A stretch of DNA of 64,000 nucleotides, from NCBI GenBank assembly GCA_003117195.1, contig BDSI01000146.1, positions 121,409 to 185,408 of the forward strand. The letters run 5' to 3'. Each line of letters opens with the position of its first letter. Positions within the stretch are counted from its first letter, which is position 1. The stretch is from Eudorina sp. 2006-703-Eu-15. Lineage: Eukaryota > Chlorophyta > Chlorophyceae > Chlamydomonadales > Volvocaceae. Below are positions 24,268 to 35,753 of this stretch, piece after piece. The notes below the pieces were generated by a model, which did not search any database, was not told the DNA's origin, and saw only the letters and a program-made list of their open reading frames with translations. The translations under genes and the position numbers were made by a program.

Positions 24268-26926
24268 GATGATACGTACCGCTCGCAATACTTGGTGCAG
24301 CCAGTCAACCGTGCCGTTTTACGTTGGTCGTTGGTGGTTAGGGTGGTGTGCTACGGAAATGCGCGCCGCACCTTGGCTGGCACGCCCGGCCGCCCCTCGG
24401 AGTCGTATATTTTATGCCAAGTGACACGCTTGGTCCGTGGGGCGCATGCTTGTACCGTAACCGAACGTACGACGCTGCCGTACCTTACCATACCGTACCA
24501 GGTACCACAGCAGTTTGGACGCGTGGTGCTTGTGTCTTGTCTGCCTGGGTGGGCTGGTGGGATGGCTGAAGCCGTATGACGGGGGCGTAAGGTGTTGAGG
24601 GTATCAGATGACGGTCGGGTCCTCGTGGAGGGGGGAACTGCACTCGGATGGGGCTGTTGCCGTACAGAGATATGTCGTACAGGTGGGTTTCGGCGCAAGA
24701 TGGGCGCGGGCGGCACCACACCACTCCTGACCATGCATGCGTCGCACAGGTCACGATACCTGTGGGCGATGCGCGTGTGTGTGTGTGTGTGTGTCCTTGG
24801 CCCACGTGTTGGCCGTGACGCAGCGTGTGTGATTTTGGACACGCCCACTCGCAGGGTTTGTTGGTAGTTGCCGTTGTCGTTGTGTTTGTCACTCGTTGCC
24901 GTGATCGTTGTCAATGTCAGATCGTCCTTGCGTAGTACCAAGGCTGTGTTTTACGTTGCATCTTGCTCGCTTGCTTGTCATAGTTGTAGTGACTGGTCGG
25001 TGCTGCTCGACTGACTGCATTTCTAGAGGCCGCACCGCCAATCGTTGGAGGTCCCGATGAATTCGTTGGCCGGCGAATTCACGGCTGTGCAACCCGCGAC
25101 CCGCCTTGTCTGGTGCTGAGAACGACACCTGCGACAGGACCGACCTTCGAACTCGGCGTGCAGCCGTGTGTTGGTTGTTTGTGCTTGCAACGTTGCATGT
25201 GCCCGTGTGTATGGCTGTGTGTTTGTGTGTGCCTGTGTATGGTCGTGTACGGCTGCGTGTATGGCTGTGTATGTGGTGGCTATGTGTAGCGCCGCTCTGG
25301 TGCGCGAACCCACTGTTGTGTTTTAAGGGTCTTGTGGGGTATTTCGTAAGCCGTTGGTTTCGGCGCCTGGGCGCGGGGCCGAATGGGGAGCGGCGATGGG
25401 GTTTCGTACTACTGCCGATTGTACGGCGCATATCAAAGCCGGGGGATGGGGGTGGGACCCGGTGGACTCGCTCCAGGGAAGTCTGTCGGGCTGATGGGTG
25501 GCAGACACTGTTCGCAGACGCACACACAGACTCACCGAGACGCAGACATCGGCACGCACAGACTGGTTTGGGTCGGGCGGGTTCCTTTTCCTAAGCACGC
25601 ACAGACACAGAGACAGACACAGAGACAGAGACACGTGTCAGGTTTTTCTCCGCACGTCGACGGCATTGCGTTGCTTTCCCCCATAGCGTGCGTGCGGATG
25701 TCTGCAGGCAAAGCAGCAGCAGCAGCGGCAGCAGCCACAGTGTGTGTGATATATGCCGTCTGATGGATTACGATGTCCCCGTGGGTCTTTCATGTCAAGG
25801 CGCCTGTCGCCGGGCTTTTCTCGCTGGACTTACCGAGCACGCGGCTGAGGGGGCGACCGGCCCGGTTTACACCCATGCCAGTGCCCATGGCAGTGCTCGG
25901 GTGGTGTTGACTACGTGCTTGCATTCCTTGTTGCTTTGTTCACTTGTTTGTTTGTGGTCTCCGTGCGCTCTCCCTTCAACGTTTGTTGTTCTTCTATGTT
26001 GTTTTGGGCTGCATGGTCGGTGTGACCGTGCGACTAGCGGCCCGATGATGTTTAAGCGGACTCGACTGGTACCGCGCTGCATCTGAAGCAGCAGCGCACC
26101 CGGAACCACCTTTTGCTGCTGCAACGGACGGGATTGTTTAGGTCCCACTGTATACAGTACGTTTTTGTGTTGGTTGGCTGGTTGGTTGGTTGTTGGCTGG
26201 TTGGTTGTTTGGTCCAGCCTTTGCCCTCCGCAGCCTGCGCTGCCCGCCTCTTTCGCGCAGCAAGCAGGTGCTACGGCTTCCCAAGAGGAAGGCTGGCCTC
26301 TGGAAGCCTGGATTTTCTTGGTGGTGTCGGCACGGGCGGGTGTGTGTGTGGGTGTGCGTGCAGACGGAAGCACATCCCGAATAACCTCCGAATATGAACC
26401 GGACATGCATGCCGCCGTACAGGTCGTTGAGGCACGTTCAGGTGCCGTACCACGGCACATGAGGTGCCACCGGCACGCGCCCGGGGTTTGTGTTTTCCTT
26501 ACTGCTTTCAGCCACGGCGCGACAGAGGGGACAACGTCGACGCGGGGAGCCCCGACTCGGTGCCAGCGATATATTCGGGCGCTGGCGCGACAGTGGGCTA
26601 TCACGCTGCCTCGACTCAGCTGCCCAGTTGCCGGAGTCGTTGCCTGCAGATTGAAGGCTAGTCCAGAAGTAGCCTGCCTGCGCTGCGTGTGACTCCTTCA
26701 GTGCCGTATGTTTGATTTGATTACCAAAGAGGAGTTGAGGGCGGCGGTTGTGTGTTCAGCAGGGGGGCGCTGGCCGGGCGGGGCGCGGGAGGGTGGGACG
26801 CGTCCCTTCTCAACACTGGGCGGCCGCACAGCCGCACAGCCCATGCGACCGTGCGCGGGGAGGCGGAGAGGCGAGAGCTCGAGAGGGGAGTCACCGGGCG
26901 GCTGACGGGGTGGAGCCCCACAGCCC

Positions 26927-27027
<101 letters not shown>

Positions 27028-28179
27028 TCCGCGGTTCGCCCTTCGGACTGGGCGGGAGGGGGTGTGCCCCTCGCTCCCGCAAGCGCGCAGAGCGGCGGTC
27101 GGATGTATTGCGGGAAGTTTGTGCCGTGTTGCCGCCTTCGGAAAGTCCACTGGAAGTCCGTTCCGGCTACATGGCCAGGAGCTGCTTGGTCGGTCCGCAG
27201 ACCGACGAAAGGCATCGACGGGAGGTGCGGCCGGAGGGGGGGGAGATGCGTGGAAGCCTAGTCGAGTTCGGGTCATTCGGGAGGAAATGGATGGGGCCCT
27301 CGCGCCCGGCCCGTGTCTGCTGGTTTTCATCGCCTCAGCCAGGTTTGGGTCGCCTTACGTGTTTGGCTCGCTGGACTGATTGCGCTCACAGTTGCAACAC
27401 GGCGCCCTCCAGACACCGCGGTGCGGGACGTGTTGCCATTTGGGTCGGGTGATGTGGGTCGGGTGTTGTCTCGATTTAGGTCAGGCAGTTGGGACACTGA
27501 AGTTACCGCGGTGCTTTGGCCTCCGGGGACGGGGCTGCTCAGGACACTATTTGCCGGTCCAGCTTTTCACAAGGTATGGCCCATCTCAGCACATAGCTTG
27601 GTCATAACGGCCGTACGTTCAGGACACGGTGTATTTAGTGAAATTTGCTGATAATCATAATCTGAACGCTTCTGAATCCCTCTCAGATATCTCGTTCCGC
27701 TGGGAAGTTGTGTACGTGTACGTCCAGTCGAAAGTTCAACGAGGTGTACGTGCAGTCGAAAGGTATGCTTCCACTATTTCCTGCGAAGAATAATGCAGTA
27801 TAAGTCACATGAAGGATAATGACCAGTGCTGTTGAGTCGCTTCAGAGCCCCAGCCGCAGCGAGCGACGTCCGTACATCACGTGCTTCGCATTACAAGCTG
27901 GCGTCCTGGCCTGAGGGCAGAGATTGTTGCAGCGTTTACCTCCTGCATTTACAGACAAATAAAATATTCCTGCAGAGTAGCTCCTTTTAGACAGCTTAGA
28001 GGGGGCCCTGCCGCTGGGCTGTGCATGTATCGCAACTGCAGAATATTCCCGTCTGCAGGTTAGTGACGACGCGCACTGCTCATGGAGCGCGCAGAGGAAG
28101 GAGATGTTATTCATTTGTAAGTACCAACCCAAGAAGCAATGTCGACGTTTATTTGCAGTTTTGGAAAATTTGAGCGATT

Positions 28180-30185
28180 ATGCCTGAAAATCGCGCGCAT
28201 TTTTACATCAGGGAAGAGTCAACGACCGGGTTGGTCGCGACTGCTTGTGCTGGCCCCAAGGCTGGCCTCAAGCGCGCGCACCCAGAGAGCGCAGCCATAA
28301 TGCAGGTCTTGCTCATGCGTGTTGAGCACCAAATGGCCATGTCGAAGGTGATGTTCAGTCACCTCGACGGACTCCTTGCTCAGGTAAAGGTTCGCTTCTC
28401 ATAGCGCTCCCTTTCCGGTTCCTCTTTGTTCAGCGCTTAAGCATCGGAATTATCCGGTCATTTTGAGCTCATCGCGTCCCACCGGCGACCGCACGATTCC
28501 GGCATATGCCGCAACAATCGTACTGCCTATATGTGCAGGCGCAAGGCATGGAGAATCTCATCCACGCTGCGCTTCAAAGCCTGGATGAACGCCGGAAAAA
28601 GGCACGACGCGAGGCAGCGGACGGTCGGGAGCCTAAGAAGGTTGGCTCTCCCTCCGCGGCCGGCTGCGCCTCCGGCAGCGCCTCGGGGGCCAGGGCCCCG
28701 CAGCCGCAGCACCCGGCCCAGATCTCTCTCCCTCGCGTTCCGCCGTCCGAATCCGCTCGGCAGCCCGACAGGCGTGCGGCCCGGTCGCCTTCGTCTCGGT
28801 CGGTGGCGCAGACTGCCGGTCCCGCGACTCCCCCCGCAACGCCGCTCCTCAGCCCCGCCGCCAGCGTGTCCCCCCGCGGTGGCGTCAGCGTCACCACCCG
28901 CCGTGGATACCCCTGCGGTATCGTACCACATGCGGGGGCACACGAAGTGCAGCCACGGCCGCAACCACAGCCGCGGCCGCAGCCACAGCCGCAGCCGCAG
29001 GTGCTGACCTGGCGGCAACCACAGGGGATGCTGCGGGTGTTTGCGGGGCCGCCGGCGGTGGCGCCACCGCCGCCATCGCCGCCGGACGTGGCGGCATCCC
29101 TCCCCGCAGCAGCATGGGCGCCAGGTGCTCGCAGCAACGCCTGCCTCGGCGGCGCCGCCGCCGCCTCCGGCACCTCCTCATTCGCGGGTTTCGGCGCGGG
29201 GTTCGCCGCCGCCTCCTCGTTCCAGGGGTTGAGCCCGACGGGCACCGCGGCGCAGCCGTCGGCCGCCGCCAGCCCGTACCTGCCCGAGGTGACCTCCCGG
29301 TTATGTGAGGGACCGGGGCCGGGGCCGGGGCTGGGGCTGGGGCTGGGGCCGCAGATCAAGACCCGGGGGCTGGTGTCTGAACTTCTAAGACCGGTGCCGC
29401 CAGCAGACACGGGCGCGGCGGGGCCGGCGGCGGCGGCCCTAATGTACGGCTGTGACTGGCGCACCGATCTACCGGCCGCGGCCGGTATGCGCATCGGTGG
29501 CGGTGACGACAGCGTCGGCACGTCAGAGCTGTCGCCGTCATCGCCGTCGCCGTCGCCGTCAGCCCGCGGACGAGGTCGGCCCCGCGGCCGCCGCCAGGGT
29601 CGCCCTGGCGCCGCCGCCTCCTTGCCGCCAGCAGCGGCGGCGGCAGCGGCGGCGCCTGCGTCCTCCTTTAGCTGCCGTACGGGAGTCGCCGTACAGGTGA
29701 CTCGTGGGGATTGCACGGGTGCTCACACCACGCGTGCTCCCTCGGCCGCCACAGAGGCGGCGGCAGCGGCCGGTGCTCTGGATGGCCACCACAGCGGCGC
29801 CACCGCCGCCCTGAGGCTGCCAGCACTGCCGCCGCCTCCGCTGCCTCAAATCGCGTCCACGACCGCAGCATTGGACCCTCCGGAAGCAACGGCTGCCGCT
29901 GCCGCCGCCGCGCTTGCCGCGCGTGCCCCGGCGTCGTCTGCCCGCGGGCCGGCTGCTGCCATCCTGCCCGCCGCCGCCGCCTGCGGCGGCGCCGACGGCG
30001 GCGGCGGCGGCACGGACGACGGCAGCGCGGGCGAGGTCAAGGGCGGCCGGGGGGCTCGGGAGGGCGTCCCGGATCTCAGCCGCTGCAGCAGCATCAACAC
30101 CAGCCGCTGCTCCTGCTCCGGATCCGGATCCGGGTCGGGATCGGGGTCGTCTCCGCCGAGTGGTGCTGAGGCGCTGCCTGTGTGA
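28180..30185 (+). CDS. Unrecognised two-exon protein, second of the paralogue pair, with AT-hook-like motif
   Basis: Exon 1 is 28180-28383, exon 2 28539-30185; junction in phase 0 (CAG/GTAAAG, TGTGCAG/GCG), 616 residues. Residues about 41-90 form a helix-like block crossing the intron (VEHQMAMSKVMFSHLDGLLA, then GMENLIHAALQSL) followed by a basic stretch DERRKKARRE. The remaining 500 residues are Pro, Ala, Ser and Gly with alternating Gln-Pro (PQPRPQPQPQPQ) and Gly-Pro runs. Near residue 460 the sequence GRGRPRGRRQGRPG has the GRP core of AT-hooks, which bind the minor groove of AT-rich DNA. With the basic flank this suggests a nuclear DNA-associated protein; that is inference. It shares gene structure and helix with the gene at 21107-23386. 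Transcript end may be the TGTAA at 30722. Confidence 0.65.
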
Positions 30186-30721
30186 GCCGCGACTGGGCGC
30201 CTCGGTTTGGTTGTCAGGCAATGCTGAAGGGTCTTTCGTGTACGGTACCGTGTACGGCGCTGCGCGCGGTCCTCCCCTCCCTGGGGCTCGAAAGGGATCG
30301 GCGATCGATGCATCCACCGGGTACTGTACTGCATCCGGGCGCCGACGTGCGTTTCGTGCGCGCTCCTGCGTGTGTGGTTGGTTGTTGGTTGGTTGACCGG
30401 TTGGGTGGGTGGCTGACTGGTTGGCTGTTTGTTGGTTGGATTTGAGGGTGAATTACGTACGTTGGGGTCTCGTGGTGTTGGGTGTTTTGTGGGTCCGCCT
30501 GACTGACTGTCTGTCTGTCCGTCTGTCTGTCTGCCTGCCTGCCTGCCTTTCCCCAGGCTCCCCGTGAGAATGGGGGGTCACGTCTTGGTACGACATGGTA
30601 CGACATGTGAAGGGAATCGTCACGCATGCTGGTGTACCACATATGTGTTTTGGTCCTTGGTTTGGGTCGGGCGGGCTCGTCATTATGCACTTACGTAGAA
30701 GGTATATTATATATTTTGATA

Positions 30722-30726
30722 TGTAA
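30722..30726 (+). terminator. Candidate poly(A) signal (TGTAA)
   Basis: First TGTAA noticed downstream of the stop at 30183-30185, within an AT-rich patch (30700-30735). Confidence 0.35.
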
Positions 30727-31031
30727 TAATGTGGTGGTTTTCGGGTTTTACGGATGAGGAGGGGGCGCAGGCAGGCGTCGCCAGGGTAGGGCATCTCCGC
30801 CCCGGATGACTTCCAGGCCAGCGCGCTGTGCGTGTACAAGAAAACTGAGCGGCGAGAAGAGGTGTCCAGCTCGACAATCTGTGTGTGTATGTATGCGTGT
30901 GTGTTTAGAATTGCAACCCGCCCGCCCGCCCGATCCCAGGTGGCAATATACTTACCATAGAACCTGCGAGGAAAAACTTGTGTGTGTGTAAAATGAGAAA
31001 CCCATCGCTGTGTGTGTATTGTTATTACGGT

Positions 31032-31080
31032 ATTATTAAGGATGTTACAGCGGACCCTGGGGGTCATCGGTGACAGCCAA
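31032..31080 (+). repeat. Dispersed repeat A, left copy
   Basis: 49 bases beginning ATTATTAAGGATGTTACAG and ending GGTGACAGCCAA. They recur in inverted orientation at 52805-52853 with about four mismatches, all in the central C/G run. Confidence 0.85.
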
Positions 31081-33310
31081 AGTGTGTGGGGATGGGGGGC
31101 TGACTGCGCAGTGTTTGCTCCGCTGCCGGTGGGGTTTGAGGTGCCGCCGAGGGGCTGGCGGGTCGCCGGCTCGGCTTCCCTCATCTCTCCACACCTGCCT
31201 CTTGGCGCACACGTACACAACATACCTTGGCGCACACGTACACACAATGCGCTTCGGGTCACTGCCTTTTGTCGGGTCACTGCCTTATGTCGGGTCTTGC
31301 CTTTGTTTGCATGCCAGACCGTTGGTGGCGCGGCCGTTGTTGGTTTGGTGCACTTTCATTCGCAGTTTATTATGGTGAGTATCTTGGAAGCTGGTTTGGG
31401 TCGGTCGGGTTCCTCGCTACGCCACACACACACACACACAGTCGCATGTGACTTTTGGTCCCATTCATAAATATAAGTATATGCGTACAAGGGCGGGTCG
31501 CCGTCTGAGGCCCGTATCTGCACCAGCACAAGACAGCCCCCGCCCCAGCCTCGCCACACACGGCACGCGTTCTGGGGTGCGGGTTTCTCATCAGACACAC
31601 GGCACACGTCCGTACGGACGGTCGTGCGCTTGCAGGGGCCCCAGGGTCTGTTGGCCCGCCCCGCCGCATACTGAGCGCGTGGTTGCTCCCACCCCAGGGT
31701 GTGGGTGTGGGACCGACGCCTCTCAGTGGAGGCGCACGTGGGGACATGCGGGCGTGTGGGTGTTTTGGTGACTCGAAAACCCGCACGCACAGTTTCGGGG
31801 TCGTGGGTGTGAACGTGACGAGCACGTCTGAGCACGTCCGCGCACCCACATCGTTGAGTGCAGCGCGTCGGCTTCGGAGGAAGGATCCGGAAGAGGAGGA
31901 GGAGGAGATGGACCCGGAGCAATCTGCGTAGCGCCCGCGCGGCTCGGTTCGTGTCTCAGAAGCTGCGGCGTGGGGGTTAGGTGGCTGGCTGGCTGGTTGG
32001 GTGGTTGGATGGGTTGGGTGGGTGGGTGGGATCGGTTCGTTGACGGAATGATTAAGCGTGGAGCGTGCGGCGCCGGAGTGGTTTACGGAGGGGGGAGGGA
32101 GTGCACTCACGCGTGTGTGTTGATTTGCTGCGGGGTTATGCTTTCACTTGCCGCTAGCTGATCGCTAGATGGGTCGGTGCGCTGTGCCCTGTGGCTCCAT
32201 CAATCGTTCCTCTATACATGTGGACGACTGTCCTGAGATTTTTGGGTTTGTGCTTTTGCTGTGGGCCGCCGCTGACAAAGCTGATAAAGAGGTACTCGAC
32301 GGGGTTGGATCGGTTGGATCGGTTAATTGATGAGACGGCAGCTTTGTTGCGACTTTTTGTGATGGCATGATAGGTGACATGGTGGCTGGCGTGTGTGGTG
32401 ACGACGGAGTTGTACGGCAGCTCTCGGTCTAAAACACACACGCACGCACGCACACAGTCTGGTCGACATAATTCGCCCTGGCATATTGGTAACTCTGGTC
32501 TCGGTCTCAGTCGTCGGTTGCATTGCTGAACACGGTTCTGCTTATTCGCGGCTCAGCTTTTCTCCTTGCTAGCACACAGTCTGCACATTCCGGGGATCGC
32601 CCGCTGCATTCCCGCCACCCGAATGCCCAGAGGCCGGCGTTGTGAGCGACAGTTGATGAGTGGTGTTGAGCTGGGACAGGACAGATGCGGAGACGCGCTG
32701 CAAGAGTGCCCTCCGCCCAGTGCATTGATTCGACTCCGTTTCACCTGTCTTCATTTTTTCCGTTTCGCGGCGGCGTTTCGTTGTCGTGTTTTTTCCACGG
32801 TGTGTTTGGGAGTTGGCCATCCGCTGTAGGCTTGCTGACCGCCTATTCATGTACTGTACTGTACACTACACGATAACATATACCTGCACCGTGAGCGGCC
32901 ACTTCACGCGGCGCGCAGGGCTCTGCTTGCTGACAGGGTGGCATGGTCGGGGTCAGGGTGCTGCTTGGGGCGCTTGGGGCTTGTTTTGTGTAATGCACAC
33001 AGCGCAAGAGTCGCGGCCTTGCCTGCCCTGTTGCCCACCGCCCCCCACGGAATGAGGCCCCCCTGCGGGCACAACAGCCACTACAACACCCACAGGGTAC
33101 AGGCTGCAGCGGCCGGAATGAGGGTCGCTGGCCGCCGGCAGGATCACGTTCGCTACAGGGGTCCCCGTCGCGTCGCATCCAGGAGGGGCGCCGCAGCCGC
33201 CGCGGCCGCCGCAGGCAGCGAAGTCATCGCGAGGTCGTCGTTGCGTGCCTCGCTCAATCAGGTAGGGGTCGCCGCACGTCTGCGGGACGCCGCGCGCCCT
33301 CCCAAATCCG

Positions 33311-33400
33311 AACTCCCGCAGCACCGTCGAGCAAACGATGTCCCTTTGGGTGCTCCTCAAGTGCACGGCGATGATAGCGCTGCACCATGGGTTCCCCGTC
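33311..33400 (+). repeat. Dispersed repeat B, left copy
   Basis: 90 bases matching 53281-53370 in the same orientation at 84 of 90 positions with no gaps. The similarity stops abruptly at both ends. Confidence 0.9.
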
Positions 33401-34169
33401 CAGTCCACGCTCTTCGTGGTGGTGAAAACCACCGGTTGAGCACTGAAGGCCCCGATTCAGCCTGCCAGTCCACAGCTCTGACACTCGACAGAAGCCACAG
33501 GAACGAAGCGAAGAACACTTTCGGCGCCACTCCCCCGGGGCCTCTGCCAGTCCGCGAGCGCTCTCAGGGTCGACGCCTACCGCTGACGGGACCTGGAGAG
33601 GGCGACGAACTGCCAGCTGCGCGAGAGAGTCTCTGTCGGCCGTCCCCGATGCAGCTGCGTGGACCCGTGGCTGAGGGCTGTGGAGCCCTCCCTGTGGTCA
33701 CACCGAGGTGAGGATCCGCAGCCCTTCTCGCGCTGCGCCCGGCGTTTCTCGCCGCGGGCCCCCAGCAACACTAATGGGTCATGTACTGTCCTCCCAACTC
33801 CAACAGCACCAACACTGAGCCCCCTCCCAACACGTCCCGCAGCTGTGCGTTACAGCTGCCCTCCAGGATTCCCGGCCGCGCGGACAGCTCCAGGGGGGAG
33901 GTCGTTCTCTCCTGGATTGGGCAGTGCCTCCAAACACGCCGCTGCCACGCTGCCATGACGTTGCCCATGCCTGCACGGGGGGAAGGGGAAGGCGGGAGTC
34001 GCAGGGGCCCTGCCCCTTCAGGGCGGAGGCCGAAGGCAACAGACGCGCGCCAAGCAAGTCGCGACAAGCTGACCACAGCCACGCGGAGCAGCAATAACGC
34101 GGAAACGCGTCTCCTTCCACTCCCGTGAGTGCTTAGAACACCGAGTGCTTAGAACACCGTTTCTGGAGC

Positions 34170-34350
34170 ATGGATGCCTCCATCCTCCCCAGCCCGCCCC
34201 TACCCAACCGCGCATAGGGCTCCTCCCCAGCCCGCTCCATATCGGCCACGCATAGGCGTCCCCCCTAGCCCGCCCCAACCCGTGTCACGCATAGCCTTGC
34301 TCCCCAAGCCGCCCCAGCCCGGCCACGCATCGTCCTCATCCAACCCAACC
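34170..34350. repeat. Degenerate 38-base minisatellite copies, left flank
   Basis: About four diverged copies of a unit containing CACGCATAG and CTCCCCAGCCCG at 37-40-base spacing. The same unit forms the regular minisatellite at 48.6-49.95 kb on the other side of the satellite array. Confidence 0.65.
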
Positions 34351-35093
34351 TGCTTAACGTCCTGAGCCTCCCCTGGCCTCGGCGGGCTCCAGCAGGTAGG
34401 ACCGTGTGTCCAGCGGCTCCACCAGCGGGGCCAGGTGGTTGGACTGGTCTGTCCACGCGTCCAGTCGGGTTCGCCGCCAGAGGCACACCCGTCCGCCCCA
34501 GCGCCCGCCGTCGTGCCGCCGGACCCCAGGAAGTGCGGTCGCGGATCAGCGGCGGCCAGGCCGGCGCCGCGCCGGCGCCGGTGCCGGTCTGTGAAGCGGC
34601 CAGGTAGGTCGACAGGGACTGCTGCGCCACTGCCACTGCCCGCCACCACAGTTGCAACGCCAGGCCGAAGCCGGCGACTGGGCGCTGTGTGAGGCTGCGG
34701 CCGCTCCAGAAGTTGCGGTGGCCAGACGGCCAGACGGTGAAGCAGTGACAAGAACGTGCGGACAGCGTTTGCCGACCCACTTCGCGGAGGTTGGGACAAC
34801 CGTGACGCGTGAAATCCAACATGACCGATGAAAGAAGAGTGCCCCGCGTTGCAATTGTCGGAGGTTAGGGTTGCGGTCCGGCACAACCCACTGGCCGGGA
34901 CCGCCGCTTCCCAGGGGCGCCCTTGTGGCATTCAATTGGTCGTGGCATTCAAGGCGCCTACGCATGATGGATTCCGGTCAACGGCAACAGGCGGATGCGC
35001 TCCGGGTGCGCTGCAGGGGGCCCTGTACGTCCACACACCGCCAGTTCCTTCCCAGCTGTCGGCTATTCCGTGCATCTGTACACTTACTTGCTG

Positions 35094-35753
35094 ATGAGCT
35101 GCTCGCCGTCGCCTCCCGTCCGCGCCCCGGTGGCCGTGCCCCGGCCCTCCGCTCCCTCCTCCTTGTCCGGTGAGCCCGGCGCGCTGGAGCCACCGCGCCC
35201 GCCTGCGTCTCCTCCTGCTGCTGCGCCGACTGAGACGCCCTGCCGGGGACTGGGCGACGTCCCTGTGCCGGCAGTAGACAACACGAAAGACTCTCATATA
35301 ACGGAGACAACGCGTGCTAAGAGACAAACACGTAAGGGAAGTATCACATGCTCTGACAAAGCGAGTTGGGATGCAGGCCCTGCGGAGGAGCTTGTCAAGT
35401 CGTCCCCGGAGCCGATAGCCGAATGTGCCGCACGCACGGATCCCGTCGGACACCACGAGAGACCCGAGGGACCCGAGGGACCCGAGGGACATTCCTCCAT
35501 TCCGTCAGCACGGCGGCTCCTTCCGCGCCCGGTCGCGATCGCGGCCCGGGTCCGGTCCGCCGCAACCACGCCTTCCGCCCTCAACGGCCCCCAGCTCCGG
35601 CGCTGTGAGCCCCACGATGCTGCGGTGGCTGCCGATGACGCCTGCAGCCGGACCGGCAGAGCGGGCCAATGCAGTAGGAACGCGAACGAGGGAGGGAACC
35701 GCAAACTAACCAACACCTGGCAAACCACCGCGCCTGCAAGCAATGAGGAGTAA
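35094..35753 (+). CDS. Possible 219-residue protein running into the satellite array (weak)
   Basis: An open frame from ATG 35094 to a stop at 35751-35753. It is Pro/Ala-rich at first, then more varied with a basic stretch (TTRAKRQTRKG) and RPEGPEGPEG. Its last 18 codons lie in the first partial satellite repeat, so the natural C-terminus may have been replaced. No family is recognised, and the frame may be fortuitous in GC-rich DNA. Confidence 0.25.
   Translation: MSCSPSPPVRAPVAVPRPSAPSSLSGEPGALEPPRPPASPPAAAPTETPCRGLGDVPVPAVDNTKDSHITETTRAKRQTRKGSITCSDKASWDAGPAEELVKSSPEPIAECAARTDPVGHHERPEGPEGPEGHSSIPSARRLLPRPVAIAARVRSAATTPSALNGPQLRRCEPHDAAVAADDACSRTGRAGQCSRNANEGGNRKLTNTWQTTAPASNEE

Larger units (their letters stand above)
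30186..35093. other. Repeat-rich spacer with gene-like fragments, no complete gene supported
   Basis: Holds GGTT/GGCT-type runs (30376-30438, 31980-32036), CA/TG runs (30880-31000, 31420-31445), a CTGT/CTGC run (30500-30545), and two dispersed repeats (31032-31080, 33311-33400). Minus-strand frames at 33.0-34.9 kb look partly gene-like: a possible exon 33784-33974 encodes ELSARPGILEGSC and VLVLLELGG after a pyrimidine-rich acceptor, and 34354-34510 encodes HLAPLVEPLDTRSYLL then a stop. They cannot be linked into one gene and may be remnants. Confidence 0.45.

Noticed and set aside
34354..34510. EDS1/lipase-like C-terminal exon (LVEPLD motif, minus strand)
   Set aside because: An in-frame stop lies just upstream with no acceptor between, and no lipase motif is found nearby.
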